A stretch of 64,000 nucleotides of DNA from Prostheceraeus crozeri (GCA_907163375.1 CAJQUW010011052.1:186001-250000); one strand, 5' to 3'. Positions 1-10,295 are shown, counted from the first letter of the stretch. The notes: generated from the sequence alone by a model not told the origin. Numbers and translations are program-made.

Positions 1-39
1 TAATTGACCACAATAAGTAGTTCCCGGTTTTTGCATTTG

Positions 40-420
40 AAATGTATTATAAGTTCCATTGCCAAGTAATTTTTTTGACTTCGTTTGTAGGTGGAAGTCC
101 ATAAGAGTCGAACCAATAGTTCTCAGCCTCTGGGCGGTCGAAATAGTAATTATCTCGATTTTTATTAAAGATACCTGCAGACCAATGTACGCCTTTTTGG
201 TCTGAAGTGTGAAGATTTATAGTTATTTATAGTTATTGATGGAAATTTGTTCCGGGAACTGAAGGTTCCTGTTGGCTTATTTTTTAAGATTGGAAAATCT
301 TTCTCTCATTAGAACATGAAAATTCTTTATTCCCAATTGATTTGCGATTTCCTTTAAATCGAAATTCGTTGTTGTTTGTGTTCCATATAATTTCAAAAAC
401 TCATTTATGTTGCTCATTTT
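40..420 (-). pseudogene. Fossil adenain-like cysteine protease of a virus-like element
   Basis: The minus strand shows short stretches typical of the capsid-maturation cysteine protease of Polinton/adintovirus-type elements. An amino-terminal stretch reads like the usual 'FDLKEIANQLGI' segment. Further on are a histidine-centred GVHWSAGIF stretch and FDSYGLPP, which resemble the catalytic His and Asp regions. In the family this enzyme cleaves virion precursor proteins. The piece is broken (about two breaks) and runs close to the left window edge, so no partner genes on that side can be seen. A parvovirus- or bidnavirus-like origin is also possible. It is not close to the protease at 62.8-63.3 kb. 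Confidence 0.5.
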
Positions 421-467
421 ATAATAAAAAAATTTCTTAATGGACCCCTAGAAGTCAGAAGGGAGGG

Positions 468-620
468 GGTATTGATTTAAAACTGTTCTCTAATGATGAC
501 TTTCCTTACTACTTGGGGGGTATTGATTTAAAACTGTTCCATAGTGATGTCTTTCCTTACTACTTGAGGGGGGGTATTGATTTAAAAATGTTCCATAATG
601 ATGTCTTTCCTTACTACTTA
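468..620. repeat. Tandem repeat, about 60-bp unit
   Basis: A unit of about 60 bp containing GGGGGGTATTGATTTAAAA and ending in CTTTCCTTACTACTT occurs about two and a half times. The copies differ at a few bases and in the length of the G run. Confidence 0.8.
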
Positions 621-948
621 TTCGATTTTGAAATGATTTAATTTAATCTAAATTTAAACGTTACATTGTTTTACAGATTTCCATTTTCTTCATGTACTTT
701 TCAAAATGAATTAGAAAAAAACTGAGTTTTAGATAGTTCTTGAATCACTGCTTGCTTACTTGCTTTTCAGATGTAGTTGACATTTTCTTTGTTAGTTAAT
801 TACGCGAAGACTGAAAAGTGACAACGACGTTGACAGTTGATAGATCTTTATTCATCAGAACAAAAATGAATACATTAGCCTACAGGACAAAAGAATAAAG
901 AATCGCAGATTTCCCACGAAGCGTCAAACTTCAATCTAAACGTTACAA

Positions 949-1347
949 CTATTGGTGTTGTTGATTATCTTCTTCTCTTTGAGCATGCTGTTGCCGTTGT
1001 TGCTCTTCTATTCGCATTTGTTCTTGTACTTGTTCATATGTTGGTGGACTTTGTACTTCAATATTAATAGGTTGACTAGTTTGACGTATGATATTCTCCT
1101 CTTCCTCTTCTGATAATTGACTATTCATATTATAAAATAATTTCTGTCTCTTTTCAATAAGGTTTAGAATTTTTTTGTCAATATTAAAATTGACTCTTCT
1201 TTCACCAAGTGATTGAAGCAGTGAACCAATATCATGTTCCCGAAATAAACTGCTCCTCGATTGAAGTTGTATGATCTGTCTTGTTAGCCGTTCTAATTGT
1301 TGTCGTTTTACTTGAATACGAAGTCGGCTTTCAGTAGATCCAACCAT
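949..1347 (-). CDS. Hypothetical Gln/Glu-rich protein with a PPxY motif
   Basis: This open frame encodes about 132 residues from the first ATG; the frame stays open a little further upstream without one. The first two thirds are rich in Arg, Gln and Leu and look helical or coiled-coil. The tail is very rich in Gln and Glu and follows the motif SPPTYEQVQ. PPxY is the late-domain motif by which many viral structural proteins recruit NEDD4-type ubiquitin ligases, but it also occurs in host proteins. It lies about 530 bp upstream of the fossil protease on the same strand, so the two may come from one element. I do not recognise the family. Confidence 0.35.
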   Translation of the reverse strand: MVGSTESRLRIQVKRQQLERLTRQIIQLQSRSSLFREHDIGSLLQSLGERRVNFNIDKKILNLIEKRQKLFYNMNSQLSEEEEENIIRQTSQPINIEVQSPPTYEQVQEQMRIEEQQRQQHAQREEDNQQHQ

Positions 1348-1803
1348 GATATTGTGATAAAGGCAACGCTTTACGCAAGTACTCTCTTTCAAACGAAATG
1401 AGATAAGTTTAAAATTTGTTAAATGATATATTGTTTATAAGCATCAATGAAATCCCTATGACAACGTTGACGAGACAATTGTAACTTTCTAAAACAATAG
1501 CGTTCAAGTAACCAATGAACCGCGACCAATTTCTGAGCCAAGTTGGCTAACAAAATGGATTTGGCCGCGGTTTCGGTCGCAAAACTGGCAACACATTTGA
1601 CAAGTGGGGGTAAGAGAACGACATAAGTGCGGGTAACAGCTGTTTGATCTGCATTGTTTTATGAATGCGGGTATCAGCTGTTCCCTACAATTGGGAGGTT
1701 CATCAGAGTGCAAAGCAGTAACAATAACAGGCATTCTAAGAGATTGTGTTACATTCTTAAAGAAATATTTTTGAATACAATCTTCTGGTATATTGAGTTG
1801 AGA

Positions 1804-2097
1804 CTACGTGATATTTTGAGACAACTTAAATTTTCATCTGCCTAAATTTTCAAAATTCTTAGACCACGTGATATTTTCAGACAACTTGAATTTTCGATTA
1901 CGTGATATTTTGGGACAACTTAAATTTTCGATTACGTGATATTTTGGAACAACTTAAATTTTCGATTACGTGATATTTTGGAACAACTTAAATTTTCGAT
2001 TACGTGATATTTTGGCACAACTTAAATTTTCGATTACGTGATATTTTGGGACAACTTAAATTTTCGATTACGTGATATTTTGGGACCACTTAAATTT
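1804..2097. repeat. 34-bp minisatellite (ATTACGTGATATTTTGG unit)
   Basis: A 34-bp unit containing CGATTACGTGATATTTTGG followed by ACAACTTAAATTTT is repeated about seven times. The central copies are nearly identical and the outer ones have diverged. Each unit contains TACGTGA, and the outermost units carry the E-box CACGTG. Confidence 0.85.
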
Positions 2098-2222
2098 TTG
2101 AAATTTTGTTTTTTGAAAATTTGTCACTACCTAAATTTTCGGCCTTCGGCCACGTGAAATTTGAAATCTACCTAAATTTTTGAAATTTTGATTTTTTTGA
2201 AAATTTTGAAAAAACCCGCAAA

Positions 2223-2273
2223 AGTGTGACATCCGGCGCAAGCGAAGCGAAGCGTCGCGCCGGATGTCACACT
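2223..2273. repeat. 17-bp perfect inverted repeat (hairpin)
   Basis: AGTGTGACATCCGGCGC at 2223-2239 is matched exactly by its reverse complement at 2257-2273, around a 17-base purine-rich loop of AAGCG repeats. It stands out as GC-rich in AT-rich surroundings and is probably the end or core of a small fold-back element. Confidence 0.8.
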
Positions 2274-2779
2274 ATATATTACTCTAGTAACATTAACAGG
2301 ACGCTTGCTTAGCTCTACTTTATGAACCAAGTTGATTAGCATCAATTCATTCAGGCAATATCTTTCTTTCAACCATGTTGACTTATATGAATTGCGTTCA
2401 TGAATTACAATCTGCTTTTATTTCGGATTGATAATATGCTTAAAATTTCAAAATTACATAATGCATAGTTGTTGATAGTTGAATACTTATTGATTATTTA
2501 TGAAGTGCCTCAGACTTGCATGTATTAAAATCGAATTCAGTATTGTAAGTTTGACTCTGCAATGTCATCATCTCACTACTTACAAAACAGTAGCAACATT
2601 AGTGTGATCTTTATTGACAAAAGGCCTTAAATCAACATACTTTAGACATAATTGATGCTTTCCTTTAACATTGTGCTGGAATTTCTTTAGTATGTAAAGC
2701 ATACCACACTTGAAATAACATACGAAGAGCATACAGCTATATACAGAAATATACTAAAAAAATATTTTGGTATGCATCC
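2274..2779. other. No gene recognised
   Basis: AT-rich sequence without a supported gene or clear repeat, between the hairpin and the start of the LINE. Confidence 0.5.
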
Positions 2780-2853
2780 TTCATATGCGATTGGTATTGA
2801 GCGATTTACAGTGATGCAGCTCCAGTAGGAGCACACGATCAAAATCAATTGCT

Positions 2854-3481
2854 ATGAATAATCTAAAATCCTTTATTGACTCTGTAAATCAACGCATTGA
2901 TTCAGTGACGGTCGAAATAATTTCATCATTTAAAGGTGAAATTGAGCAAGTTAAGAGCTCTCTAGAAGATATTGATAACCGTGTTTTTAGATTACAGCAA
3001 AAACTATTGTCTGTAGAGATTGAATATACAACGGTTAAGAAGGAGGTTAATGAACTCCGTTCCGTTTGTAACTCAAGCATCTGGTTTAATGACGAATCAT
3101 TTCTGAAATGGGAGACATCTATGATGAATGAGCTGGAACTAAGGAACTAAGCGAAAATCTGCTGTAATCTCTGGTTTGCAGAAGGAGTCTGAGGGATCGG
3201 TTTCTGAGCGGGAGTTTGAGGACAAGAAAATTCTCGAAGCTTTAGAAGTTGAAGACGACACTATTTCAGAAGCTTATAGAATCGGGAAAACTTCCTCTAA
3301 TCGTCCTCGTATTCTCAAGGTGAAACTTGCTGGAATGAAGACGCGATCAGAGTTATTAAAGAAATCCAAAAGTCTTCGACAAAACAAACACATTAAATAC
3401 GGGTATGTTAACCCGGATTTAACAAAAGAACAGTTGAGGCGGCAAAAATTACTGAGAGACGAACTAGCAAGGCGCAAATAA
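2854..3481 (+). pseudogene. LINE ORF1 remnant (coiled coil plus RRM-like domain)
   Basis: The first open stretch (2854-3150, 98 aa) is a heptad-rich coiled coil (IDSVNQRIDSV and following). A second frame (about 3176-3481) has the typical ORF1p nucleic-acid-binding part, including RPRILKVKL, then KYGYVNPDLTKEQ and a basic tail. In CR1-like LINEs this protein trimerises and binds the element's RNA. A frameshift or stop near 3150 separates the two parts, so this copy cannot make the full protein. Confidence 0.7.
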
Positions 3482-3887
3482 CAGCGAAAAGGTTATAATT
3501 CGTGCTGGTGCTGTAATAGACACTGCTTCTACGAATAATGCAGTACATTTTCAAATGTAATTTTACCAATTCCAATTTCATTTTATCCGAAATTATTTCT
3601 GACAAATATGCGTTCCTTTTTTGAAAGAAATAAGAACGAAAATTTTGCTAACGATTCGCTCATAGTCTATTGAGGATTCTCAAGGATGCAGATAAAAATT
3701 AACGACTGGATTGCATACATGAACTGATTACAAAATTTGACAATTGTATAGTGGAAACTAGGCTGAAGGGATTAAAATAAATCTTACATTTACATAGCAA
3801 ACTTATATGTAAAAAACAAGACATCTAGTAAATTGTGCTACATAGACTTAGGAAAAGAAACAAACTAATTTTCGAGCTAATTTTAAA

Positions 3888-5411
3888 TTGGAAAATTTTC
3901 GTTCTTATTTCTTTCAAAAATTACTTCGCAAAAATGTTTTATCTACTTGTATACGTTCCTTACTCGATAAATTCGATGAATTTGCACCAACGATGCTATC
4001 CCTTCAGCTAGATTTGGTCTGCCTGACCGAAAGTTGGCTAAACGAGGATGTATCTTCATCATCAATTGATGTCTCCGGATTCTCAATTGTGAGGTCAGAT
4101 CGAGATGCTCACAAAGGGGGTGATGTTGCAATCTACCAAAAGAACGATATTGAATATCAAATAATGAACTGCCACGATACAAGTCCTGTTAAGTCTGAAC
4201 AGATTCTTTTGGATATTCCTAAATCAGAATGCTTCGTTCTTGGTATTTATATTCCACATGGTCTTACAAGCCCCTACTTGATGAGATTCATAATCATGTG
4301 ACATTTCTCCTCAACCGTATACTGACATTTAAACCAAGTTAAAGTGTGATCATTCTCGGTGAATTTAGAAATCAATTTAATCATGACCTTTTCTGTGATG
4401 ACTTTACTTTGACTGACATCATTAAATATCCCACGAGAGGATCGAATGTATTAGACCACATGTCAATGTCAGAGTCTATTTGTCACATGTATTCACGTGA
4501 CATTGTTATTTATGGCTCCAATCTTCAACTCTGACCGTCTGACTTTGTATGCATCTCCATCTTTTGAAATGTCTCGCTCTCATAGATCTATTCAATGGCA
4601 TGCCATTTATGATTATCGTAACTTAAATCTTGTTGCAATTAGTAAAGAAATGCAAAAAGTTGACTGAAATATGTTTCTACGTGGCAATGTGAATGTCAAT
4701 GAGCTGGTTGAACGTTTTTCTCGAAAGTTAAAGAGTTTATAGAAAAATGTATTCCCCAAAGACAAGTTGCTTGAACATCTAACGGTAAGGAATGGATGAC
4801 TCCATTGACAAAAAGTTTAATTGAAGATCGATGGGATGCCTACAGAAGAAGAGAATGGGATAGATATCAAGTAGGTTATTGAAGGCGAAGGCCAAAGAAG
4901 AAATTATGAAGTCGAAGCAGCAGCATGTCGATAAATTAAGAAATTGTAAACAAGGTGATTGGAAGCAGGTTGGTAGGGTTACCGGTAAGAGCACTCAACA
5001 AACCTGGAATAATGTTCTCTCAAAATCTGGTGGTGTCGAGAGAAGTTTATTAAGCACATTTTGCTGACTGTTTAAAGACAACGTGTGAAACAACAATATG
5101 GAGCTTGTGACAGCAACTCATAAAGGCCGGTAGTTCTGACATATAATTACGCTGCTATAGACTGCAGCACGCCGACTGGAAAAAGCTTCAGTCCACTGAT
5201 AATGTCAGTCGACCTGCTCTTCCCTTTAATCAGTGAAAGTTAGCGTACAAGTGTTCAAACTAGAGGTGTAGTCTTTGTTCGCTTACAATGAAGTGTTTCT
5301 CAGTTAATGTTGTTTTCTTTTCTTTCCTGATCTTGGTCATCATCGGCAGCATCCTCTACGAAATTTGAACATAGTGGTGATCAGAGAGTTTCAGAGGAGT
5401 TTGACGCTTTC
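3888..5411 (+). pseudogene. LINE ORF2 remnant: AP endonuclease and linker
   Basis: The endonuclease starts with SLLDKFDEFAPTMLSLQLD and includes LVCLTESWLN, the conserved 'TETWL' block with its catalytic Glu. A later stretch gives VIILGEFRNQFN, matching the 'ILGDFN' block, then the YPTRG...LDH segment. From about 4790 the linker (KEWMTPLTKSLIEDRWDAYR) appears in pieces, followed by a basic region around 4879-5067. Several frameshifts and stops break it up. The enzyme nicks target DNA for target-primed reverse transcription. The remnant stops at the Tc1/mariner-type insertion. Confidence 0.75.
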
Positions 5412-5413
5412 TA

Positions 5414-7028
5414 CAGGGTGGGCGCTGGAAGGCTGAAGGATTAAACATTGTAATGATAAAAGGAAAAACAAGTTATTTTTTCATCCAGCTATATTGTCAT
5501 CAAAGTACAATATCAGGAGTTTATGATGTCTAGGTATGAAAGATAATGTCCTTTAAATGACCACCATTTTCTTGTTTACAGATAATAGCTCTCTGTAGAG
5601 CATTTTCCATCACAGAATTCAGCACATCTGGTTCAATTTGACGCACTTCTGCACGAATATTTTCCTTCAACTCCGCAATTGTTTGCGGATTGTTGACGTA
5701 CAATGTACACTCTCTCTTTCAAATAACCGCATACGAAATAATCGGGGGCAGTCAAATCTGGTGACCGGGGAGGCCACACGGAAGTCAGCATTTCTGGATA
5801 TCAATCGGTCATTGAAAATGTCACGCAAAAGGGCCATCGTCAAACCGGCGGTGTGTGCGGTCGCTCCGTCTTGCTAGAACCAGACCTGTTGGCTGCCTGC
5901 AACTTCCGGCAGCAAAAAGTTCTCTATCATTGTACGATAAAGTGCACCAGTCACTCTCTCTGGATGTCCCTCCTCATCCTCAAAAAAGTATGGCCCGATT
6001 TTTCTTTCACTCATAATTCCACACCAAACAGTGCATTTTGGTGAATGTAGACGGTGTTGAATTGTGTTTCTTGGGTTGTCAGAACCCCAAAATCTCGCAT
6101 TCCGTTTATTGACAAAGCCATTCAGATAAAAGTGAGCTTCGTCGCTCATAATGAGATGGCTCAAGAAATAAGCATTGTCTCTTGCCAACTGTTCAAATCG
6201 CATGGCATAATTCAACGAGACTGATAATTTGTTGGGAGAAGAGAGTGAACTATTTGAATTTTTGTAAGGAAACATTCCTAAGTCTTCCTTCAGTATTGCG
6301 CGCAATGTTGTTCTTCTGATGCCAAGTTGCATTGATCGACGACGTGTAGATGCTGTTGGATTCTGTTCGACACTTTGTCGAACAGACTCCACAGCAGCTT
6401 CTGTTCGAACAGTAGGCTCAGGTCCCCGTTTTGGAAGATCTGCCACTGACCCACTTTCCTCAAATCGCCTCATGAGATTTCGAATCATATTCTCACTTGG
6501 AGCATCTCTTACATTAAAATGTGTTCGATAATCTCTTTGGGTTTGAACGATTGATCTTCCATTTGAATAATAAAATTGAACAAGCTTCACTCTTTTTTCA
6601 ATATCGTAACTTGACATCGCAGCCTTGATCGCAATCAATGTTGAATAATGATTCAGACTATCCGAAAGTTAGAACAGAGTTCAGCATGCACAATTGTACG
6701 TCAAGCACTCCATTGCCTTATTGTTCTGCTACAGAAATGCACGAAAGCAATCAAATTGATTTCATGACTTAATGAAATGATCTGGATTGATTTCTTGATA
6801 TTACTGAATTTCATGCAAATACATCAATCATTAATCAATTATATCGAATCACATTCAGTTGCAACAATACGCAAAGCATATAGCATATAACAAATTGATG
6901 CTACAATTGCAAATAATGTAAACTCCCGAACGCATAGTTTCCGAAAAAGACAGACTTGGCCTGTAAATAAATCGACAAATGACTATTGCAGAGCTTGAAA
7001 ATCCTTCAGCCTCCCAGCGCCCACCCTA
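5414..7028 (-). mobile_element. Tc1/mariner-superfamily transposon with TIRs and TA duplication
   Basis: The element is 1,615 bp long. Its left end CAGGGTGGGCGCTGGAAGG is matched in inverted orientation by the right end CTCCCAGCGCCCACCCTA, and the match continues through GGCTGAAGGATT. Both ends are flanked by TA (5412-5413 and 7029-7030), the expected target duplication. It carries one minus-strand transposase gene. It sits inside the LINE, whose sequence resumes after it, so it is younger than the LINE. Confidence 0.9.
5530..6617 (-). pseudogene. Tc1/mariner-type (DUF4817/DDE_3-like) transposase, inactivated
   Basis: The first ATG in frame is at 6617. An amino-terminal helix-turn-helix region (SYDIEKRVKLVQFYYSNGRS, then APSENMIRNLMRRFEESGSV) is followed by the linker ESVRQSVEQNPTASTRRRS and the DDE nuclease start MSDEAHFYLNGFVNKRNARF with the first catalytic Asp. 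A stop just after QQVWF (near 5874) interrupts the protein directly before the second catalytic block, QDGATAHTA. The rest continues out of frame, with the third acidic block and a tail near NALQRAIICKQENGGH, to a stop at 5530. At least one stop and one frameshift therefore inactivate it. The family cuts and pastes DNA at TA sites. Confidence 0.85.
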
Positions 7029-7695
7029 TAGATAAAGGCGATAGATTGATGAGTTGTTCGCTCTCTCCGCATCCTTGAATTTATTACTTTTTACCAACCA
7101 GAAATGCTCGTAGTTCCGAACCTCTTCAATTAACATTTATTCAAACAAATCAGCATTCGTATTTGTTGCAGATTCCGCAGGCAGTTCCACTGCAATCAGT
7201 CGGCTGGATGAAAATGAAGTTGAATCGCAATTAACTTTAATTCGCTCCCAGAAACATCAGTGGACTGACAGTGTGATTCATCAATCGATCACGCCGCGCC
7301 TGTTACAAGGGACTGCAAATTTTATTCTGTCTAAGTCAACCGACTAACGTCAGCGTATGCCGGTTAGCGTTGACCGACGGGTTACGCCAAAAGTATAAAC
7401 AGACCTTAAGTTCGACGAATATATTGGTGATTGTAACTGGATCATTGAAATGAACGAGTTCGATGTGTTTTTCCATCTAAGAAATTTGTCAACATAAGAG
7501 GTTGCTGGTTTCGATGGTCACACGAATATATCACGAATTGACCGATTTCTTCTCATCTCCGTTGAAACTATTATTCGAGGCTTCGGTCAAGCAAAGACAG
7601 TCCCCTCTGCTTTGGGAAAATACAATCATAACATCAATGCCTAAAACATTTCCTCCCTCATTAAATAAATTCCATCCTATAAGTTCCTATAAAAT
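7029..7695 (+). pseudogene. LINE reverse transcriptase, first part
   Basis: After the Tc1/mariner-type insertion the LINE reads on. The stretch from about 7440 gives LRNLSTKEVAGFDGHTN and the RT approach region with LLWENTIITSMPKTFPP, then FHPISSYKI, which corresponds to the 'YRPISLL' block of RT domain 1. The frame changes at least once. Coding stops at the Penelope-like insertion and resumes at 10,296 with SYKIPAKII, so TTCCTATAAAAT is present on both sides. Confidence 0.75.
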
Positions 7696-7725
7696 CTTTT
7701 GTTGTCTTATACGGGAGGTTCATTA

Positions 7726-8460
7726 TTCAATTTTCCACAATGTAAACAAAAATATAGCTCTCCCTCAATTTAGACGATTTTTTTATTTTTTTAAAATAAA
7801 TAAAGTTCCCCGACGCGTTTCGTCACGGTGGACAGTATCAAGGGGGTAAGTAAATAAACAGGCAGTTGGCTTAAATATAAAAATGATTAGGCAGTGACGA
7901 CTCGTTAGATCAATTCATGTTTGCGGTTGATTTGTGGTTTGTTCAACGCTATGAAGCGTGCTTCGGCCATTTTAGTTTGCATCGAATTCTTTTGTTTATT
8001 TAGGACAGAAAGCTGGAAATTATCGATGTTCATCATTCTATCGGCATGGTCAGTCAAACTATGTTCAGATAGTGCACTTTTACGATCTTGACAGTTCAAA
8101 AAACTACGTTTGTGTTCATCATGCCGTAACTTTAAAGGTCGGCAAGTTTAACCAATGTAAATTTTATGACAAATTTTACATTCAAAATTATACAAAATGT
8201 ATTTATCGCTACACATATATTTAGGTCCAATATCCTTGCAAAGTTTACAATTATATTTGTTTTTGTTTTCAATAGTATTTATGCTATTAACTAAAGTTTG
8301 ACCGAGTTTGCAGGTAACACGAACAGGAAGTTCATACTTACTGACCAGTTTATTAATTTTTCTTAAGTAGCTATCACTAATGAAATCAACACAAAGGTTA
8401 ATTTGATTTTCATTACTTTTAGTATTGGATTTGATTTTGGTGTAATTGAGTAGGCTTAAA
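7726..8460. repeat. Left arm of a roughly 730-bp inverted repeat
   Basis: From TTCAATTTTCCACAATGTAA at 7726 to the RT/GIY-YIG junction near 8460, the sequence is the near-perfect reverse complement of about 9560-10293. It covers the GIY-YIG coding part and the 3' untranslated part of the Penelope-like element. The left copy has about 30 further bases at its outer end. Confidence 0.9.
7808..7847 (-). ncRNA. Degenerate hammerhead-ribozyme-like motif (left copy)
   Basis: On the minus strand, CTTGATACTGTC is followed by a short loop and GACGAAACGCGTCGGGG. GACGAAACGCG matches the GAAA arm of the hammerhead ribozymes known from Penelope-like elements, and GTC/GAC could pair as stem II. The preceding part only loosely resembles the CUGAUGA core, so activity is doubtful. 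Confidence 0.35.
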
Positions 8461-8471
8461 TCCATTTTCAT
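7905..8471 (-). pseudogene. GIY-YIG endonuclease of the Penelope-like element (left copy)
   Basis: The frame begins within the RT end and reads through CKLCKDIGPKYMCSDKYI, a Cys-containing linker, into YNFECKICHKIYIG, the GIY-YIG core region. A stop follows IYIG, where the other copy has Gln. After it come RPLKLRHDEHKRSF, SALSEHSLTDHAD (conserved His region) and FIALNKPQINRKHELI. In Penelope-like elements this nuclease cuts the target for retrotransposition. Confidence 0.85.
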
Positions 8472-9546
8472 ACAGACGTTTTTTCATTACATTAACTGAC
8501 TCTAAGGAAGTATCCGAACAAAGATCATGCACATATTTAATACTACTGAGTACAAAATTATTTTTTATGTGATTTGGCAACCAACTATCTTTACGCATCG
8601 TGATTCCAGAATGACAGGATTTACTGAACCATTTATACCGCAACCTTTGACTTACGGAAATACTTATATCCAAAAAATTCAAGTAATCGTTTTCGGAAGT
8701 TTCAATTGTGAAATTGATGTTATCGTTTGCTGAATTAAAGAGATGTAATATATCCTGAAAAAACTTTTCACTTTTTGGATATGGTCCCAAGATTATATCA
8801 TCGATATACCGCTTGTAAATTAAGGTTACAGTACCTAAATTTTTATTTAAGTTATCAAGAGCTATGGTTTCAATTGCATTCATGTAAATGATCGCAAAAG
8901 GCGGAGCAAAATGAGCCCCCATAGGGCATCCTTTAATCTGTAAATATGTCTTATTATTGTAGGTCATTTCATAATTATAGGATATGAATTTCAAAAAATC
9001 AACTAGGTCTTCAACTCTAAAGCCATAATTATCAATTTTATTCCAATGTATTTTAGCAAACGTCTCTATTTCTGCGATAGCCTCAGCAATTGGTATACTC
9101 GGATATAAGTTTTGAACGTCCAGTGAAATAAACACATAGTCTTCATTTACAAATTTGTCAGCATTTTCATTATGAATTTTGATCAAAGATTTAGAACTAT
9201 CCAAATGGGCTGGAACAAATTTCACTAATTGGTTGAGGAGAACACTCACAAGCCAATCAACTTTCTGAGTAGGGGTGCCAATTACTGAAGCGATGGGCCT
9301 TAAGGGAAAGAAATTATTAATCTTATCTTTATGATCTTTTATGTTTACACGAAAGTAAGCCGGATGACTTCCACAAGTTAGTAGTTTTTGATAGTCTATG
9401 TAAGCATTGTTCCGACATTTATTACGAATCAAGCAATTCGCTTGATTTTCTATACTAGAATTTTTGGATTTTTCTCTATATTTGTATGTACTATTGTCAT
9501 TCAAAATGTCTTCTGTCCTTGAAATAATACTTTTTTTATCTACCAC
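8419..9546 (-). CDS. Penelope-like reverse transcriptase (5'-truncated)
   Basis: An open frame of 375 residues has Penelope-type RT motifs: FRVNIKDHK and LRPIASVIGTPTQK near the start, FISLDVQNLYPSIPI (first catalytic Asp), KGCPMGAHFAPPFAIIYM, and YIDDIILGPYP as the catalytic box. The order and the LDVQNLYPSIP wording separate it from LINE RTs. In this group RT is related to telomerase and is coupled to a GIY-YIG nuclease. The frame has no proper start because the copy is truncated at the junction with its inverted partner. A frameshift between about 8419 and 8471 separates it from the endonuclease part. Confidence 0.9.
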   Translation of the reverse strand: MVDKKSIISRTEDILNDNSTYKYREKSKNSSIENQANCLIRNKCRNNAYIDYQKLLTCGSHPAYFRVNIKDHKDKINNFFPLRPIASVIGTPTQKVDWLVSVLLNQLVKFVPAHLDSSKSLIKIHNENADKFVNEDYVFISLDVQNLYPSIPIAEAIAEIETFAKIHWNKIDNYGFRVEDLVDFLKFISYNYEMTYNNKTYLQIKGCPMGAHFAPPFAIIYMNAIETIALDNLNKNLGTVTLIYKRYIDDIILGPYPKSEKFFQDILHLFNSANDNINFTIETSENDYLNFLDISISVSQRLRYKWFSKSCHSGITMRKDSWLPNHIKNNFVLSSIKYVHDLCSDTSLESVNVMKKRLYENGFKPTQLHQNQIQY

Positions 9547-9559
9547 TATATTCCGATAT

Positions 9560-10116
9560 GTAAGCCTAACTCAATTACACCAAAATCAAAATCCAATACT
9601 AAAAGTAATGAAAATCAAATTAACCTTTGTGTTGATTTCATTAGTGATAGCTACTTAAGAAAAATTAATAAACTGGTCAGTAAGTATGAACTTCCTGTTC
9701 GAGTTACCTGCAAACTCGGTCAAACTTTAGTTAATAGCATAAATACTATTGAAAACAAAAACAAATATAATTGTAAACTTTGCAAGGATATTGGACCTAA
9801 ATATATGTGTAGCGATAAATACATTGTGTATAATTTTGAATGTAAAATTTGTCATAAAAATTACATTGGTCAAATTTGCCGACCTTTAAAGTTACGGCAT
9901 GATGAACACAAACGTAGTTTTTTGAACTGTCAAGATCGTAAAAGTGCACTATCTGAACATAGTTTGACTGACCATGCCGATAGAATGATGAACATCGATA
10001 ATTTCCAGCTTTCTGTCCTAAATAAACAAAAGAATTCGATGCAAACTAAAATGGCCGAAGCACGCTTCATAGCGTTGAACAAACCACAAATCAACCGCAA
10101 ACATGAATTGATCTAA
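9560..10116 (+). pseudogene. GIY-YIG endonuclease of the Penelope-like element (right copy)
   Basis: This is the inverted duplicate of the left GIY-YIG region. From 9805 to 10116 the frame is open for 103 residues: CKICHKNYIGQICRPLKLRH, then the SEHSLTDHAD block and the same end HELI. Upstream of 9805 the coding sequence changes frame, so the copy starts without RT and is not functional alone. Confidence 0.85.
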
Positions 10117-10174
10117 CGAGTCGTCACTGCCTAATCATTTTTATATTTAAGCCAACTGCCTGTTTATTTACTTA

Positions 10175-10214
10175 CCCCCTTGATACTGTCCACCGTGACG
10201 AAACGCGTCGGGGA
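10175..10214 (+). ncRNA. Degenerate hammerhead-ribozyme-like motif (right copy)
   Basis: The same motif as at 7808-7847, now on the plus strand, lies in the 3' region after the GIY-YIG frame of the inverted copy. Both copies show the same departure from the CUGAUGA core. Confidence 0.35.
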
Positions 10215-10295
10215 ACTTTATTTATTTTAAAAAAATAAAAAAATCGTCTAAATTGAGGGAGAGCTATATTTTTGTTTACATTGTGGAAAATTGAA

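Larger units (their letters stand above)
9560..10293. repeat. Right arm of the Penelope inverted repeat
   Basis: This is the partner of the arm at 7726-8460. It begins where the RT frame of the other copy is truncated, so the two copies join at their 5' breakpoints near 9,558. Confidence 0.9.
7696..10295 (-). mobile_element. Penelope-like element: two 5'-truncated copies, head to head
   Basis: The 2.6-kb insertion is flanked by a 12-bp direct repeat, TTCCTATAAAAT (7684-7695 and 10296-10307). A minus-strand copy (about 9558 down to 7696) carries RT and a GIY-YIG endonuclease. A plus-strand copy (about 9560 to 10295) has only the GIY-YIG part and 3' region. Inverted, truncated tandem partners are a known habit of Penelope-like elements. 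The arms are nearly identical, and the RT frame of 375 residues is still open, so the insertion looks recent compared with the host LINE. Confidence 0.9.

Noticed and set aside
1504-1734. 76-residue Cys-containing minus-strand ORF
   Set aside because: Cys residues are not in a known pattern and it overlaps a plus-strand frame; probably chance.
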